Origin: Flavobacterium eburneipallidum
GTDB lineage: Bacteria > Bacteroidota > Bacteroidia > Flavobacteriales > Flavobacteriaceae
Assembly: GCF_027111355.2 (NCBI RefSeq)
Contig: NZ_CP114291.2
Location: 1,240,001-1,304,000 of the forward strand
Reading direction: 5' to 3'
Length of the DNA stretch: 64,000 nucleotides
Positions 54,421-62,683 of the stretch are shown piece by piece (within the stretch, counting starts at the first letter, position 1; every line of letters starts with the position of its first letter). Both the position numbers and the translations under genes were made by a program. The notes under the pieces are model-generated. The model was not told where the DNA came from, did no database searches, and saw nothing but the letters and a program-made list of their open reading frames with translations.

Positions 54421-54449
54421 GTAGAGACGTTGCTATGCAACGTCTCTAC
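54421..54449. repeat. Perfect 13-bp palindrome GTAGAGACGTTGC between tRNAs
   Basis: Arms 54421-54433 and 54437-54449 are exact reverse complements with a 3-nt loop. It sits between tRNA-Lys copy 2 and tRNA-Leu. The GTAGAGACGTTGC word is one I associate with dispersed palindromic repeats in several bacterial genomes, from memory. Confidence 0.85.
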
Positions 54450-54457
54450 GCATTTTA

Positions 54458-54540
54458 GGCCACGTGGAGAAACGGTAGACTTGCCATCTTGAGGGGGTGG
54501 TGCTCGTAAGGGCGTGTGGGTTCAAATCCCACCGTGGTCA
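54458..54540 (+). tRNA. tRNA-Leu (GAG)
   Basis: This 83-nt tRNA with a long variable arm (about GTGCTCGTAAGGGCGT) has acceptor GGCCACG paired with CGTGGTC, one G-U. The anticodon loop is TTGAGGG between stems CCATC and GGTGG, so the anticodon is GAG (54491-54493). The 3' CCA is not encoded. Confidence 0.93.
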
Positions 54541-54551
54541 CAAATAAGATT

Positions 54552-54575
54552 GATTATTGGTTGATAATCTTTTTT
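54552..54575 (+). terminator. Weak hairpin with U-tract after tRNA-Leu
   Basis: A 6-bp stem (54552-54557 with 54564-54569) is followed by TTTTTT. The stronger hairpin 20 bases later probably does the main work. Confidence 0.5.
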
Positions 54576-54588
54576 AACGGTTAGGAAT

Positions 54589-54629
54589 AAAAAAACCGAT
54601 ACGATTTAATTTTTCGTATCGGTTTTTTT
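54589..54629. terminator. Bidirectional terminator, 16-bp stem
   Basis: Arms 54589-54604 and 54614-54629 pair perfectly (CCGATACGA core, 9-nt loop) with A- and T-runs, ending both the tRNA cluster and the leftward response regulator operon. Confidence 0.9.
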
Positions 54630-54702
54630 TATTAATCCCAAAAATTGTGGAGTGATGAAAATGAAGCCATAGATACTAGTTAGCCTAAAAACTTCCAAAA
54701 AA

Positions 54703-55332
54703 TTATTCAGGTATTTGATTTTGTAGAGCGAATCGTTGCAGAACATTGCGTTCGTTAGGCAAACCAAGTTTCTTGATAATATTACTTCGATGTTTTTCTA
54801 CTGTTTTGTCGGATATAAATAGCAGTTCGGCAATGGTTTTTGAGTTATGATCTTGGGCAATGAGCGATAATATTTTTCGCTCGGCTGGAGATAATGATAA
54901 AATTTTGACCATTTCAGAATCATACTTTTTTATAACAACTGTTTCATTTAGTTTTGGACTAAACCAATTTTCGCCAGCACTTATTTTTTCTAAACAAACT
55001 GACAGTTCTTCTATGGCAAAATCTTTAAGCAAATAACCATTAACACCCAAATTTATTGCTTTGGTAAGAAAAGATTTTTCTTGATACATGGTATAAAGAA
55101 TAATTTTTGTAGTAGCATCTTCTTCTCTTATTTTTTCTAAAACTTCCAACCCATTCATTCCAGGCATATTCAAATCTAAAATAACAAAATCAGGATTTAA
55201 CTCTTTAATACCTATATAAGCGTCTGTTCCATTTGGACATACTTTCAACACATTATACCCCAAATTTTCTACATACAATTGTATGCCGTTTAAGGTTATT
55301 GGGTGATCGTCGGCTATGATTATTGTTTTCAT
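54703..55332 (-). CDS. NarL/LuxR-type response regulator
   Basis: The 209-aa DNA-binding regulator has a receiver domain with acidic pair DD (8-9), phosphorylation site D53 in FVILDLNMPGMNG and K104-like switch residues in NGYLLKDFAIEEL. The C-terminal LuxR HTH is LSPAERKILSLIAQDHNSK followed by TIAELLFISDKTVEKHRSNI. It overlaps the kinase gene by 4 bases (ATGA), so the pair is translationally coupled and forms one two-component system. Its targets are unknown. The divergent surface-protein genes to the right are candidates. Confidence 0.93.
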   Translation of the reverse strand: MKTIIIADDHPITLNGIQLYVENLGYNVLKVCPNGTDAYIGIKELNPDFVILDLNMPGMNGLEVLEKIREEDATTKIILYTMYQEKSFLTKAINLGVNGYLLKDFAIEELSVCLEKISAGENWFSPKLNETVVIKKYDSEMVKILSLSPAERKILSLIAQDHNSKTIAELLFISDKTVEKHRSNIIKKLGLPNERNVLQRFALQNQIPE

Positions 55333-57287
55333 ACAGGTATTTTTAATAAAATTACAGTTCCTTTATTAGTAGAATCAATATTAATTTTTGCAGCTATTGT
55401 TTTGGCTCGTTGCAGGATACTTTGCAATCCAAATGATTTTGGATTGTTGAGTTGCTGGCTTACATCAAAACCGTTTCCATTGTCTTTTACCTCAAGATGC
55501 AAACTATTGTTTTGGGTGGTCAAAATAACTTTTGCAGCATTGGCTTTTCCGTGTTTTAAGGTATTGTTTAATGCTTCTTGAATAATACGATACAATTGCA
55601 ATTCTTTGGCTTTGCTCAATTCTTCATTATATTCTATCTCACAAGTGGTAAAAAGTCCAATTTCGGTCAATCGTTCACACAGATTTTCAATACTGGCTTC
55701 TAAACCAATGTTTTCTAAAACAGCTGGATGTAAATTTCTACTGATGTTTCGCACCTCTTCAATTACACTGGCAACATCGCTTACTTCGATAGATTTTCCG
55801 TTAATCAAAGAATTTTTTATATTCAGCAAATCGTGGTTTACACTGTCATGTAGTTCGCTAGCAATTCGGCTTCGTTCTTCTTCTGTGTTTTGCAAAAGCT
55901 GAAATGTAAATTGTTCTTGGCGTATGGCTTCGGCTTGTATTTCTTGTTTTCGTTTTCGGGTATAAAACAAAAATGTTCCTAAAAGAACTATTGACAAGGC
56001 AAATAACAATCCAATAATGAGGGTTTTGTTTTTGTAAATTAAAGCTTGTTGTTGACTTAATAATTTCTCTTTTTTCTCGGCTTGGTATTTTTTATCAATC
56101 TCAAAAAGTTGTCCCTTTTGGTTTTGTATCAAAGTGGCATCTTTCAGCTCAATTTCTTTGTCTCGATAATACAAAGCTTCTGTGGTATTGTTTTCGATTT
56201 TTGCATTTTCGTATAATAAATGATATAATTCTTGACTTTCAAATTTACTTTCGTTTGCCAAAAATTCTTCGGCCATTGCAATTGTTTTTTGCTTGTTTTT
56301 CAGTTTCTTATGTTTGTCAAAATAAATTTGATCGGCAAACATATCGTTAAACATCAAATAAAAACTATTGTTTGATTTTCTATAATAATTAGAACTTTTG
56401 TCAATGTAATATAATGCCGAATCATGTTGTTTTAATAAAAAATGCCGCAACGATTTCACACCATATATGTTACTATGATCCAATTCACCAGGCTGACTAT
56501 AATTTTGAAACTCTTTCAATAGCGAATCTATAAATCGTACTGTTTGAAGGGTGTCTTTTTTTTGACCAAAATTGTTTGTGGCAAATGTAGTTTGTAACGA
56601 AAAATAACTAGTGGTATCTTTAGCTTTCAAAAAATTGTAAGCTGCTTTTTTATACATTTTTTCCGATTCATTGTAGGCACACAGCATGTCATAGGCATAA
56701 GCCATATTATTATTCAAAGAGCCCAAAAATTTATAATCGTTTTCTTGTTCTGCAATTGTAATAATTTTTGCAAATATTTCAATTGCTTTTTTTGGTTCGT
56801 TGGTGTAGTTATAACAGACGCCTAATAAATTTTTGGCTCGTATGTCTATCTTTTTATTTTGCAGTGCGTTATGATAAAGTGTTTTTTTTGCCCACTGTAT
56901 GGCTTCTTTTTGTTTATTAGCATAGCTTAATTGATTAGCACATACATAATATAGCAATACAAATGTGGTGTCTTTTTTGACAGAAAAATTATGGTCTAAA
57001 AATTTTTGTGTGTAAGTAACCGATACACTATCGTGCAAATACATATTCGAAACCAAAGCACCGTATTTGTATAACAACAATTTTGCGTTTTCGTAATCTT
57101 CTTTTTTTAGACACTCATTATAAATTGAAATAAATTTATTTTGGTATTTTTTTTGGTTTTTGTAGTTGTTGATATCCGAAAACCATTCCGCATTTTTTAA
57201 AAAATTTGAGTTGTTTTTTGCATCATTTTTTGATTTATTACAAGAAAAAAACAAAAATAAACTCAAAAAAAAGACACAAAACTTCAT
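55329..57287 (-). CDS. TPR-containing sensor histidine kinase (HisKA_3)
   Basis: The 652-aa kinase has a lipoprotein-like signal (VFFLSLFLFFSC, Cys16 counting from the chosen ATG). Its sensor region of about 20-400 contains tetratricopeptide-like repeats, such as NLLGVCYNYTNEPKKAIEIF and LNNNMAYAYDMLCAYNESEKMY, each in separate helices. One membrane segment lies at about 423-443. The dimerisation helix holds H480 in SELHDSVNHDLLN. The ATPase domain has DNGNGFD and FGLQSILQRA. The ATG at 57287 is preferred over one at 57311 because it begins the signal peptide. It is cotranscribed with the response regulator. Confidence 0.92.
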   Translation of the reverse strand: MKFCVFFLSLFLFFSCNKSKNDAKNNSNFLKNAEWFSDINNYKNQKKYQNKFISIYNECLKKEDYENAKLLLYKYGALVSNMYLHDSVSVTYTQKFLDHNFSVKKDTTFVLLYYVCANQLSYANKQKEAIQWAKKTLYHNALQNKKIDIRAKNLLGVCYNYTNEPKKAIEIFAKIITIAEQENDYKFLGSLNNNMAYAYDMLCAYNESEKMYKKAAYNFLKAKDTTSYFSLQTTFATNNFGQKKDTLQTVRFIDSLLKEFQNYSQPGELDHSNIYGVKSLRHFLLKQHDSALYYIDKSSNYYRKSNNSFYLMFNDMFADQIYFDKHKKLKNKQKTIAMAEEFLANESKFESQELYHLLYENAKIENNTTEALYYRDKEIELKDATLIQNQKGQLFEIDKKYQAEKKEKLLSQQQALIYKNKTLIIGLLFALSIVLLGTFLFYTRKRKQEIQAEAIRQEQFTFQLLQNTEEERSRIASELHDSVNHDLLNIKNSLINGKSIEVSDVASVIEEVRNISRNLHPAVLENIGLEASIENLCERLTEIGLFTTCEIEYNEELSKAKELQLYRIIQEALNNTLKHGKANAAKVILTTQNNSLHLEVKDNGNGFDVSQQLNNPKSFGLQSILQRAKTIAAKINIDSTNKGTVILLKIPV

Positions 57288-57311
57288 CCTTACAATGCCA
57301 ATTATTCTCAT

Positions 57312-57901
57312 TCCTTTTTTATTTGAAACAAAAATACTTTTTCTTTCGAAAAATCAACTATTGAAGTGTAAAATAACACTAAAGTAAGGGGTAACTCAAA
57401 CCTTTTCCCTACCATAAAATAAGGGTTGTCCCTTATTGACAGGCGTTTTTATTTGCTATAGTATTGTATCATCAAAATTATATCGAATTAAATGTTGCAA
57501 TGATTCAATTTTTAAACCCCAAACCTATTCATTATTTTAAAATTAAACCTATGAAACAAAACAAACAATTTCTCTGTACGGCACTTATTCTCATGAGAAT
57601 GGGGCGTGCACTTCTTTAAAACAGCTTTCGCAAATTGTTAGCAGCGATTTATGTTGTTTGTTCCGTTTGTTAGCCGTTAAAACTACCCTCTTTGCGTTAG
57701 GTTTTTTCGATTGGCGAACCAGACAAAAATAAATTAACATTTTTTTGTTTTTTAAAACCAGAATTCCGCTTTTATCGTAGATGTAAATTTCGGGTCATTT
57801 CTTGTTAAAAAAAACACCAACTTATTTGCTTATGGAATACCAATAAAGAAAGAGAATTTTTAAAATAATAATAATTTATAAATTAAATAAACCAATTATC
57901 A
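57312..57901. other. Long intergenic region between kinase and surface-protein genes
   Basis: This 590-base stretch has no gene over 60 codons with a start. A 7-bp hairpin (57419-57425 with 57430-57436) lies near its left end. A 22-codon frame at 57551-57619 begins MKQNKQFLCTALILM, which looks like the first half of a signal peptide. TAAATTTC near 57790 is one base off a -7 box and would give the next gene a leader of about 105 nt. Confidence 0.55.
57551..57619 (+). pseudogene. Possible remnant of a signal-peptide-coding gene
   Basis: ATG at 57551 opens a frame of 22 codons that stops at 57617. It reads like a signal-peptide start (MKQNKQFLCTALIL) and is then cut short. No homologous continuation is recognisable in any frame downstream. 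It may equally be chance. Confidence 0.2.
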
Positions 57902-59770
57902 ATGAGGAAAAAAAATTACTCAACACTTTTGTTTTATGCCCTTTTTATGGTTAATAGCCTATCTGCACAAAACACCTTCACTGTAAGTAGTGGAACGAAT
58001 GTAGTAACTAGCGGAAATGTTACGATAGATTATAAAGGCGGAACATTAAATAATAATGGCACAATCGCCAATACTGCTGGTACACTGGCTTTTTCTGCTC
58101 CAGTTACTTTTGCAGGTACAGGAACAACTACTACAAACAGTCTTAAAATTGAACATGCAGGCACCAGTTTATTAAACAATCGCATCAATCTATCTGGAGT
58201 TGTAGAGGTAAATAATGGAAATTTAAACGCAAATAATAACCTGACATTGCTTTCGAATGCTTCAGGGTCAGCGGTTATTGCGCCAGTGGCTTCTGGAAGT
58301 ACTATTTCTGGTAAAGTTACTGTAGAACGTTTTATTCCACTTGGCAAAAGAGCTTTTCGCTTTTTGACACCCGGAGTTACTACAGATAATTTTATTAGCA
58401 ACAACTGGCAGTTGGGAACGCATATTACAGGATCAACAACAGGAGCCAATGGTTTTGACGCTACTCTTACCGGAAATCCATCACTTTATACTTATAACAA
58501 TCAAGTCAGTTCGGGTACAGGCTGGACACCGATAGCTTCTACTACAGGAACGAATCTTAATGCGGGTCAAGGATACCGAATTCTAATTCGTGGTGATCGT
58601 AATGTAAACATAAACGCAGCATCGGCAGCTAATATGAACAATGCAGTAACGCTAAACGCAACAGGTTCTTTATTAACAGGTTCAATACTTTTTAACAGCT
58701 CATCAGCAGTAAGTGTAAATGACACTACTAATCCTACCACAAATGGTTATACTTTGATAGGGAATCCTTATGTAAATACTGTAAACTGGAATACGCTATC
58801 AAAAGTAGGACTTACAGATGCTTACTATACTTGGGATGCCAATTTAGGAACAGCAGAGCAAAGAGGACGATATGTAGTCTATAGTACAACAACGGGTTCT
58901 AGCAATATACTTTCGGATGTTAATCAATACATACAACCGGGTCAAGCTTTCTTGATAAAGAATAGTGTTTTGGGTGTTTCAGGACAACTACAGTTTACAG
59001 AAAGTGACAAAGCGAATGGTTCAGTAATAAGTAAAATAGCAGATGCTAAAGCAACTCCAAAAGCACGTTTGGATTTACAAGTTTTTGAAAATAAAACCAT
59101 AACTCCAGATGCTTACCCTATGGATGTTGCCGTAACTGTATTTGGAACTATGTTTACCAATGATACTGATGCTGGCGATGTAGCCAAATTAAGTACAGGA
59201 GCCGAAAATATTGCTTTCCTAAACAAAAATGCGTCTCTAACTATTGATGCAAGACCTATTGTTACTGATACTGACGAAGTTTTGATCCAATTGCAAGAGT
59301 TCAAAGCCGCAAAAGAGTACAGTTTTAGAACTCAATTTTCTGGTTTTGAAGCGGATACAAAAGCCTATTTAGCAGATACTTTTCTGAACAAATACACCCC
59401 ACTTGAAGTGCAAACTCCTACTGATGTGGCATTTGCTACCACAAATGATGTTGCTTCTTATGCTCCAGATCGTTTTAAAATCATTTTCCAAAATAAAACG
59501 TTGAGTAATGAAACTTTTAATGTTGAGCAAGTAACGCTTTACCCTAATCCAGTTACCAACAATCAATTTAATATTACCCTACCAGCAGTATTAAAAGGCG
59601 AAGTACGAATACAGTTGATAAACGTTGTAGGACAAACGGTATATGAAACAAAGACAGATGCCAAACAAATGCTAACCATTTCGCTTGACAAAGTATTACC
59701 AGCAGGTATTTATTTAGTTCAAATTACCAATCAAGATCAAAGTATCACTAAAAAAATAACGATCAACTAA
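57902..59770 (+). CDS. Secreted adhesin-like protein with T9SS type A C-terminal domain
   Basis: The 622-aa protein has a signal peptide (FYALFMVNSLSAQ) and begins with a beta-helix-like, Asn/Thr/Gly-rich part (GTLNNNGTIANTAGTL, LNANNNLTLLSNASG). A middle region about 150-370 has AFRFLTPGV, GQGYRILIRGD and GYTLIGNPYVNTVNW, recurring in large Flavobacteria surface proteins. The last about 75 residues are a type A T9SS domain: VTLYPNPVTNNQFNITLP then INVVGQTVYETK and AGIYLVQITNQ. The function is unknown; a surface adhesin or matrix protein is likely. It starts a rightward group of exported proteins, 10 bases before the next gene. Confidence 0.9.
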   Translation: MRKKNYSTLLFYALFMVNSLSAQNTFTVSSGTNVVTSGNVTIDYKGGTLNNNGTIANTAGTLAFSAPVTFAGTGTTTTNSLKIEHAGTSLLNNRINLSGVVEVNNGNLNANNNLTLLSNASGSAVIAPVASGSTISGKVTVERFIPLGKRAFRFLTPGVTTDNFISNNWQLGTHITGSTTGANGFDATLTGNPSLYTYNNQVSSGTGWTPIASTTGTNLNAGQGYRILIRGDRNVNINAASAANMNNAVTLNATGSLLTGSILFNSSSAVSVNDTTNPTTNGYTLIGNPYVNTVNWNTLSKVGLTDAYYTWDANLGTAEQRGRYVVYSTTTGSSNILSDVNQYIQPGQAFLIKNSVLGVSGQLQFTESDKANGSVISKIADAKATPKARLDLQVFENKTITPDAYPMDVAVTVFGTMFTNDTDAGDVAKLSTGAENIAFLNKNASLTIDARPIVTDTDEVLIQLQEFKAAKEYSFRTQFSGFEADTKAYLADTFLNKYTPLEVQTPTDVAFATTNDVASYAPDRFKIIFQNKTLSNETFNVEQVTLYPNPVTNNQFNITLPAVLKGEVRIQLINVVGQTVYETKTDAKQMLTISLDKVLPAGIYLVQITNQDQSITKKITIN

Positions 59771-59780
59771 TTCTCTTATC

Positions 59781-60035
59781 ATGAATAGTAAAAAATTAAA
59801 ACATACCGCTTTCCGTTTTTTATTTCTTTTTTTCTTTCCAATGGTGGTCATGGCTCAAGATGCTGACGATCCCTTTGCTGATGACACACAGGATGTACCC
59901 GCTGCACCTATTGACGATTATATAGTAATGGCTTTAGTAATTGCTATTTGTATTGCTATTTATTTTTTTAGAAAACAATACAATTACAATAAGGAAATGA
60001 ATAAAAACGAATTCAATAGCATTACTAAAAATTAA
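59781..60035 (+). CDS. Small membrane protein with PID-CTERM-like tail
   Basis: The 84-aa protein has an N-terminal signal (FLFLFFFPMVVMAQ), then a short Asp/Pro-rich spacer (DADDPFADDTQDVPAAP). A PID motif is followed directly by a membrane helix (YIVMALVIAICIAIYFF) and basic RKQ. This layout matches the PID-CTERM type of small proteins of Flavobacteria, thought to be sorting substrates, an assignment from memory. It sits 10 bases after the T9SS adhesin-like gene and 22 bases before a C1q-like protein gene, so all are probably co-expressed. Confidence 0.75.
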   Translation: MNSKKLKHTAFRFLFLFFFPMVVMAQDADDPFADDTQDVPAAPIDDYIVMALVIAICIAIYFFRKQYNYNKEMNKNEFNSITKN

Positions 60036-60057
60036 AATACATTTTAAATTACAACTT

Positions 60058-60840
60058 ATGAAAAAAATATTTTTAGCCATTACAATAGCTTTCGCACTAA
60101 ACTCAAATGCACAATCAGTAGCCATCAACAATGATGGTAGCACAGCAGATAATTCAGCTATTTTAGATTTAAAAAGCAATAACCAAGGGGTTCTTGTACC
60201 AAGAATGACACAAACGAACCGCAATGCCATTGCTACTCCGGCTACTGGTTTGATGATTTTTCAAACCGACAATACCCCAGCATTTTATTTCAATGCTGGC
60301 ACACCAACTACTCCGAATTGGCAAACTGTTGGCGGTGGTAGCACAATGGTGTATCCTAATGTGGAACTTGGGGTTACCAACACTACTATTCAAAACATTC
60401 CCGATTTGGTAACTGTCACCACCAATACAGTACTTAACTTTTCGACCACCAACAATGCCAATGCCAGCCTTACAGGGGGCAATACTTGGAATGGTTCTGT
60501 GTTTACAATAGGTAGCACAGGTGCAGGTTGGTACCAAATAAATGCACAGGTAGTTGGAGTAACAGCTGCTGGTGGACTTTCTTCCTTAGGAGTGCTTTAC
60601 TTTATGGATAAGAACAATACCGTTGGAAATAACAAAGCCGGAGCTTTATACCTTTCAACTATTTTTACGAGTGGTAACACAAGCGACCCCGTAATTAGAC
60701 AGGCAAGCCATTTAAACTCCTTAATTTATTTAAGTGCAGGTGATAACATTCGATTCAGAGCTTGGTCTCCCTCAACTACCCAAGCAGCCAACACCGCGGC
60801 AGATGGCAGAACGTTTTTGAATATTGTTCGTATCAAATAA
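60058..60840 (+). CDS. Exported C1q/tail-fibre-like protein, paralog 1
   Basis: The 260-aa protein has a signal peptide (ITIAFALNSNAQ) followed by [31 protein letters not shown] and ATGLMIFQTDNTPAFYFNAG. That N-terminal pattern is frequent in secreted Bacteroidota proteins and phage-tail-like fibres. The C-terminal about 150 residues are all-beta (WYQINAQVVGVTAAGGLSS, IYLSAGDNIRFRAWSPS) and resemble the C1q/TNF jelly-roll. A trimer is likely by family. It is followed by its paralog after 60 bases. The first about 60 codons are nearly the same in both genes, suggesting duplication or gene conversion. Confidence 0.85.
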   Translation: MKKIFLAITIAFALNSNAQSVAINNDGSTADNSAILDLKSNNQGVLVPRMTQTNRNAIATPATGLMIFQTDNTPAFYFNAGTPTTPNWQTVGGGSTMVYPNVELGVTNTTIQNIPDLVTVTTNTVLNFSTTNNANASLTGGNTWNGSVFTIGSTGAGWYQINAQVVGVTAAGGLSSLGVLYFMDKNNTVGNNKAGALYLSTIFTSGNTSDPVIRQASHLNSLIYLSAGDNIRFRAWSPSTTQAANTAADGRTFLNIVRIK

Positions 60841-60900
60841 AACTAAATCAAGCTCCGTAAAGTCTCCTTTGCGCACTAATTAACAGAAACAATAAAACTT

Positions 60901-61755
60901 ATGAAAAAAATATTATTTTTAGGCTTAAGCCTTTTAGCATTAAATACAAATGCCCAATCAGTAGCCATCAACAACGATGGTAGCACGGCAGACAACTCGG
61001 CTATTTTAGATTTAAAAAGTACTAATCAAGGGGTTCTTGTACCAAGAATGACCGCTTCACAAAGAACCGCAATTGTTACACCAGCCACAGGATTAATGGT
61101 TTATCAAACCGATGCACCAGCTGGGTTTTATTTTTATAATGGTAGTGCTTGGACTACACTGAATGGTGCAACAGGAGCTAACGGTCAAGGTGTGCCAACA
61201 GGTGGTACAACAGGTCAGGTGCTTTCTAAAATTAATGCTACTGATTTTAATACACAATGGACGACTCCAAGTGGTGGTGGAGCAACTTTAGCCTTACAAG
61301 CTACCAAAACAAGTGGTTCTCAAGTATTATCAAATGCTAATGGGACTAATACTGGCGATTTGGTTACCTATAATAGTGCAACTACCACTGTTCCAGCAAT
61401 AGGTACTTATGATAACAATGGAGTTTTTACAGTAGTGCAAGCAGGTTTATATTTTGTGCAGGCAGTTACCCGTTCTGTAGATCAAACTCCTGCGACCTCT
61501 AGCCTTAATCAGAACTTATATGTGTCTATAGACAATGGCGATGCGTTAGCGATCAATTCGTTCCACACTATGTATGTTGCTGCTAACGGATCCAACTATC
61601 CTGCTGGGGTAAAAGGAAAAGGATATACTTTAGGAATGTATTTTCTTACAGCGGGTCAAACAATCAGAATTAAAGGATTGACCTCAAATAGTTCTACTGC
61701 AGGCACAGCATTAAAAACAGATGGTAGTTGCCAGTTGATGATAGTGAAGTTGTAA
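60901..61755 (+). CDS. Exported C1q/tail-fibre-like protein, paralog 2
   Basis: The 284-aa protein shares its signal and [21 protein letters not shown] start with the preceding gene. A linker follows ([18 protein letters not shown], then [14 protein letters not shown]), like collagen-like and tail-fibre spacers. The C-terminal jelly-roll-like part has [34 protein letters not shown] and [15 protein letters not shown]. The role may be surface binding of a ligand or glycan, by inference from the fold. A terminator follows the gene at 61803. Confidence 0.85.
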   Translation: MKKILFLGLSLLALNTNAQSVAINNDGSTADNSAILDLKSTNQGVLVPRMTASQRTAIVTPATGLMVYQTDAPAGFYFYNGSAWTTLNGATGANGQGVPTGGTTGQVLSKINATDFNTQWTTPSGGGATLALQATKTSGSQVLSNANGTNTGDLVTYNSATTTVPAIGTYDNNGVFTVVQAGLYFVQAVTRSVDQTPATSSLNQNLYVSIDNGDALAINSFHTMYVAANGSNYPAGVKGKGYTLGMYFLTAGQTIRIKGLTSNSSTAGTALKTDGSCQLMIVKL

Positions 61756-61802
61756 ACCAATACCGTTGCAAAAGAATTTTTTTGCAAAGAATTTTAAAAC
61801 CA

Positions 61803-61844
61803 AAAAAAACCGTCTTGTTCTAATGGAATTAAGACGGTTTTTTT
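61803..61844. terminator. Bidirectional terminator, 14-bp stem
   Basis: Arms 61803-61816 and 61831-61844 pair perfectly (CCGTCTT core, 14-nt loop), with A- and T-runs. It lies between the paralog 2 gene and the convergent DUF4369 gene. Confidence 0.9.
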
Positions 61845-61862
61845 AGTCATAAGAATGTTGAA

Positions 61863-62573
61863 TTATTGCAACTTCTTTCTTTTAGCAACAAATTCAGTTA
61901 GTTGTTTTCCGTAAAGTGATTTAGCTACTTTAGGTGACATCGTTTTTTGAATCGTATCCAAGTATTTGATATTAATATCATAAATATCAGATAAGGCAAT
62001 ATAAGGTGCAACTTCATAATCTTTGTTATTGACAGCAAAATTAGTGGCAAACAAATATTTACGTTTCGTATTGTTGTCTTGTTTGATATTCAAGCTGTCA
62101 ACGGCTTTTTGATTGTTGTTTTTTAGTGCTTTGAATTTTGCCGAAATAATATCCAGATTCTCATCTCTAAAACGCAGGTTCATTTTTCTGTATTCTTCGT
62201 ATTTATCATGATTTTTAGAACCTGTAATTTTGGCACTCGAAAGATAAGACTCCAAATTGGTTTCAATATTTATCTTTCCTGCTTCGGCAAAAAAGGAAAT
62301 ATTGTTGTCTAATGAATTGCTCACGCCTCTATCCAAAAATAAGTAAAGCATCTCTGGAGATTCAATATTCAAATCACTTTCAAATTTAGAATCGCCATCA
62401 ATAAGAATGGTGTCTAGTGCAACAAGGCTGGTGTCTTTGACTCTTTGAATGTATAGAGTTCCTTTTTTTAGTCCTTTTATCGTTCCAGTAAGGTGCAAAT
62501 TGGTTTTGGCTTCCTCTTTGTTACAAGCGAACAAAATCAAAAGAGAAGCGAATGCAATAATCGTTTTTTTCAT
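61863..62573 (-). CDS. DUF4369 lipoprotein
   Basis: The 236-aa protein has a lipoprotein signal (LLILFAC, Cys17). The N-terminal domain LTGTIKGLKKGTLYIQRVKDTSL with DTILIDGDSKFESDL is the DUF4369 pattern, usually found at the start of thioredoxin-like lipoproteins. Here no thioredoxin domain with CxxC follows; instead a helical C-terminus ends AKRKKLQ. The function is unknown. I used the ATG at 62573, because the in-frame TTG seven codons upstream is not needed for the signal. The M61 peptidase gene lies 110 bases upstream on the same strand. Confidence 0.8.
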   Translation of the reverse strand: MKKTIIAFASLLILFACNKEEAKTNLHLTGTIKGLKKGTLYIQRVKDTSLVALDTILIDGDSKFESDLNIESPEMLYLFLDRGVSNSLDNNISFFAEAGKINIETNLESYLSSAKITGSKNHDKYEEYRKMNLRFRDENLDIISAKFKALKNNNQKAVDSLNIKQDNNTKRKYLFATNFAVNNKDYEVAPYIALSDIYDINIKYLDTIQKTMSPKVAKSLYGKQLTEFVAKRKKLQ

Positions 62574-62683
62574 TGGTGTTACTATTTTGCGCAAAATAAA
62601 GAAAATAGTTTGGAAAGTTGATGTAATGTTTCAAGGATTTCAAAAAAATATGATCTATGAGTAAATTGTATTTATGAATTAAA

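Noticed and set aside
54216..54440. Minus-strand frame of 74 codons across the tRNA-Lys genes (repeated CDPTGARTQDP)
   Set aside because: It is the antisense of two identical tRNAs, a known false-gene artefact.
57550..57735. Continuous open frame after the 22-codon remnant
   Set aside because: A different frame stays open for about 60 codons but has no start codon and no recognisable protein pattern.
58030..58449. 139-codon minus-strand frame
   Set aside because: Antisense to the T9SS adhesin-like gene, hydrophobic by base composition only.
60169..60537. 122-codon minus-strand frame
   Set aside because: Antisense to the first C1q-like gene, with no start signal or family pattern.
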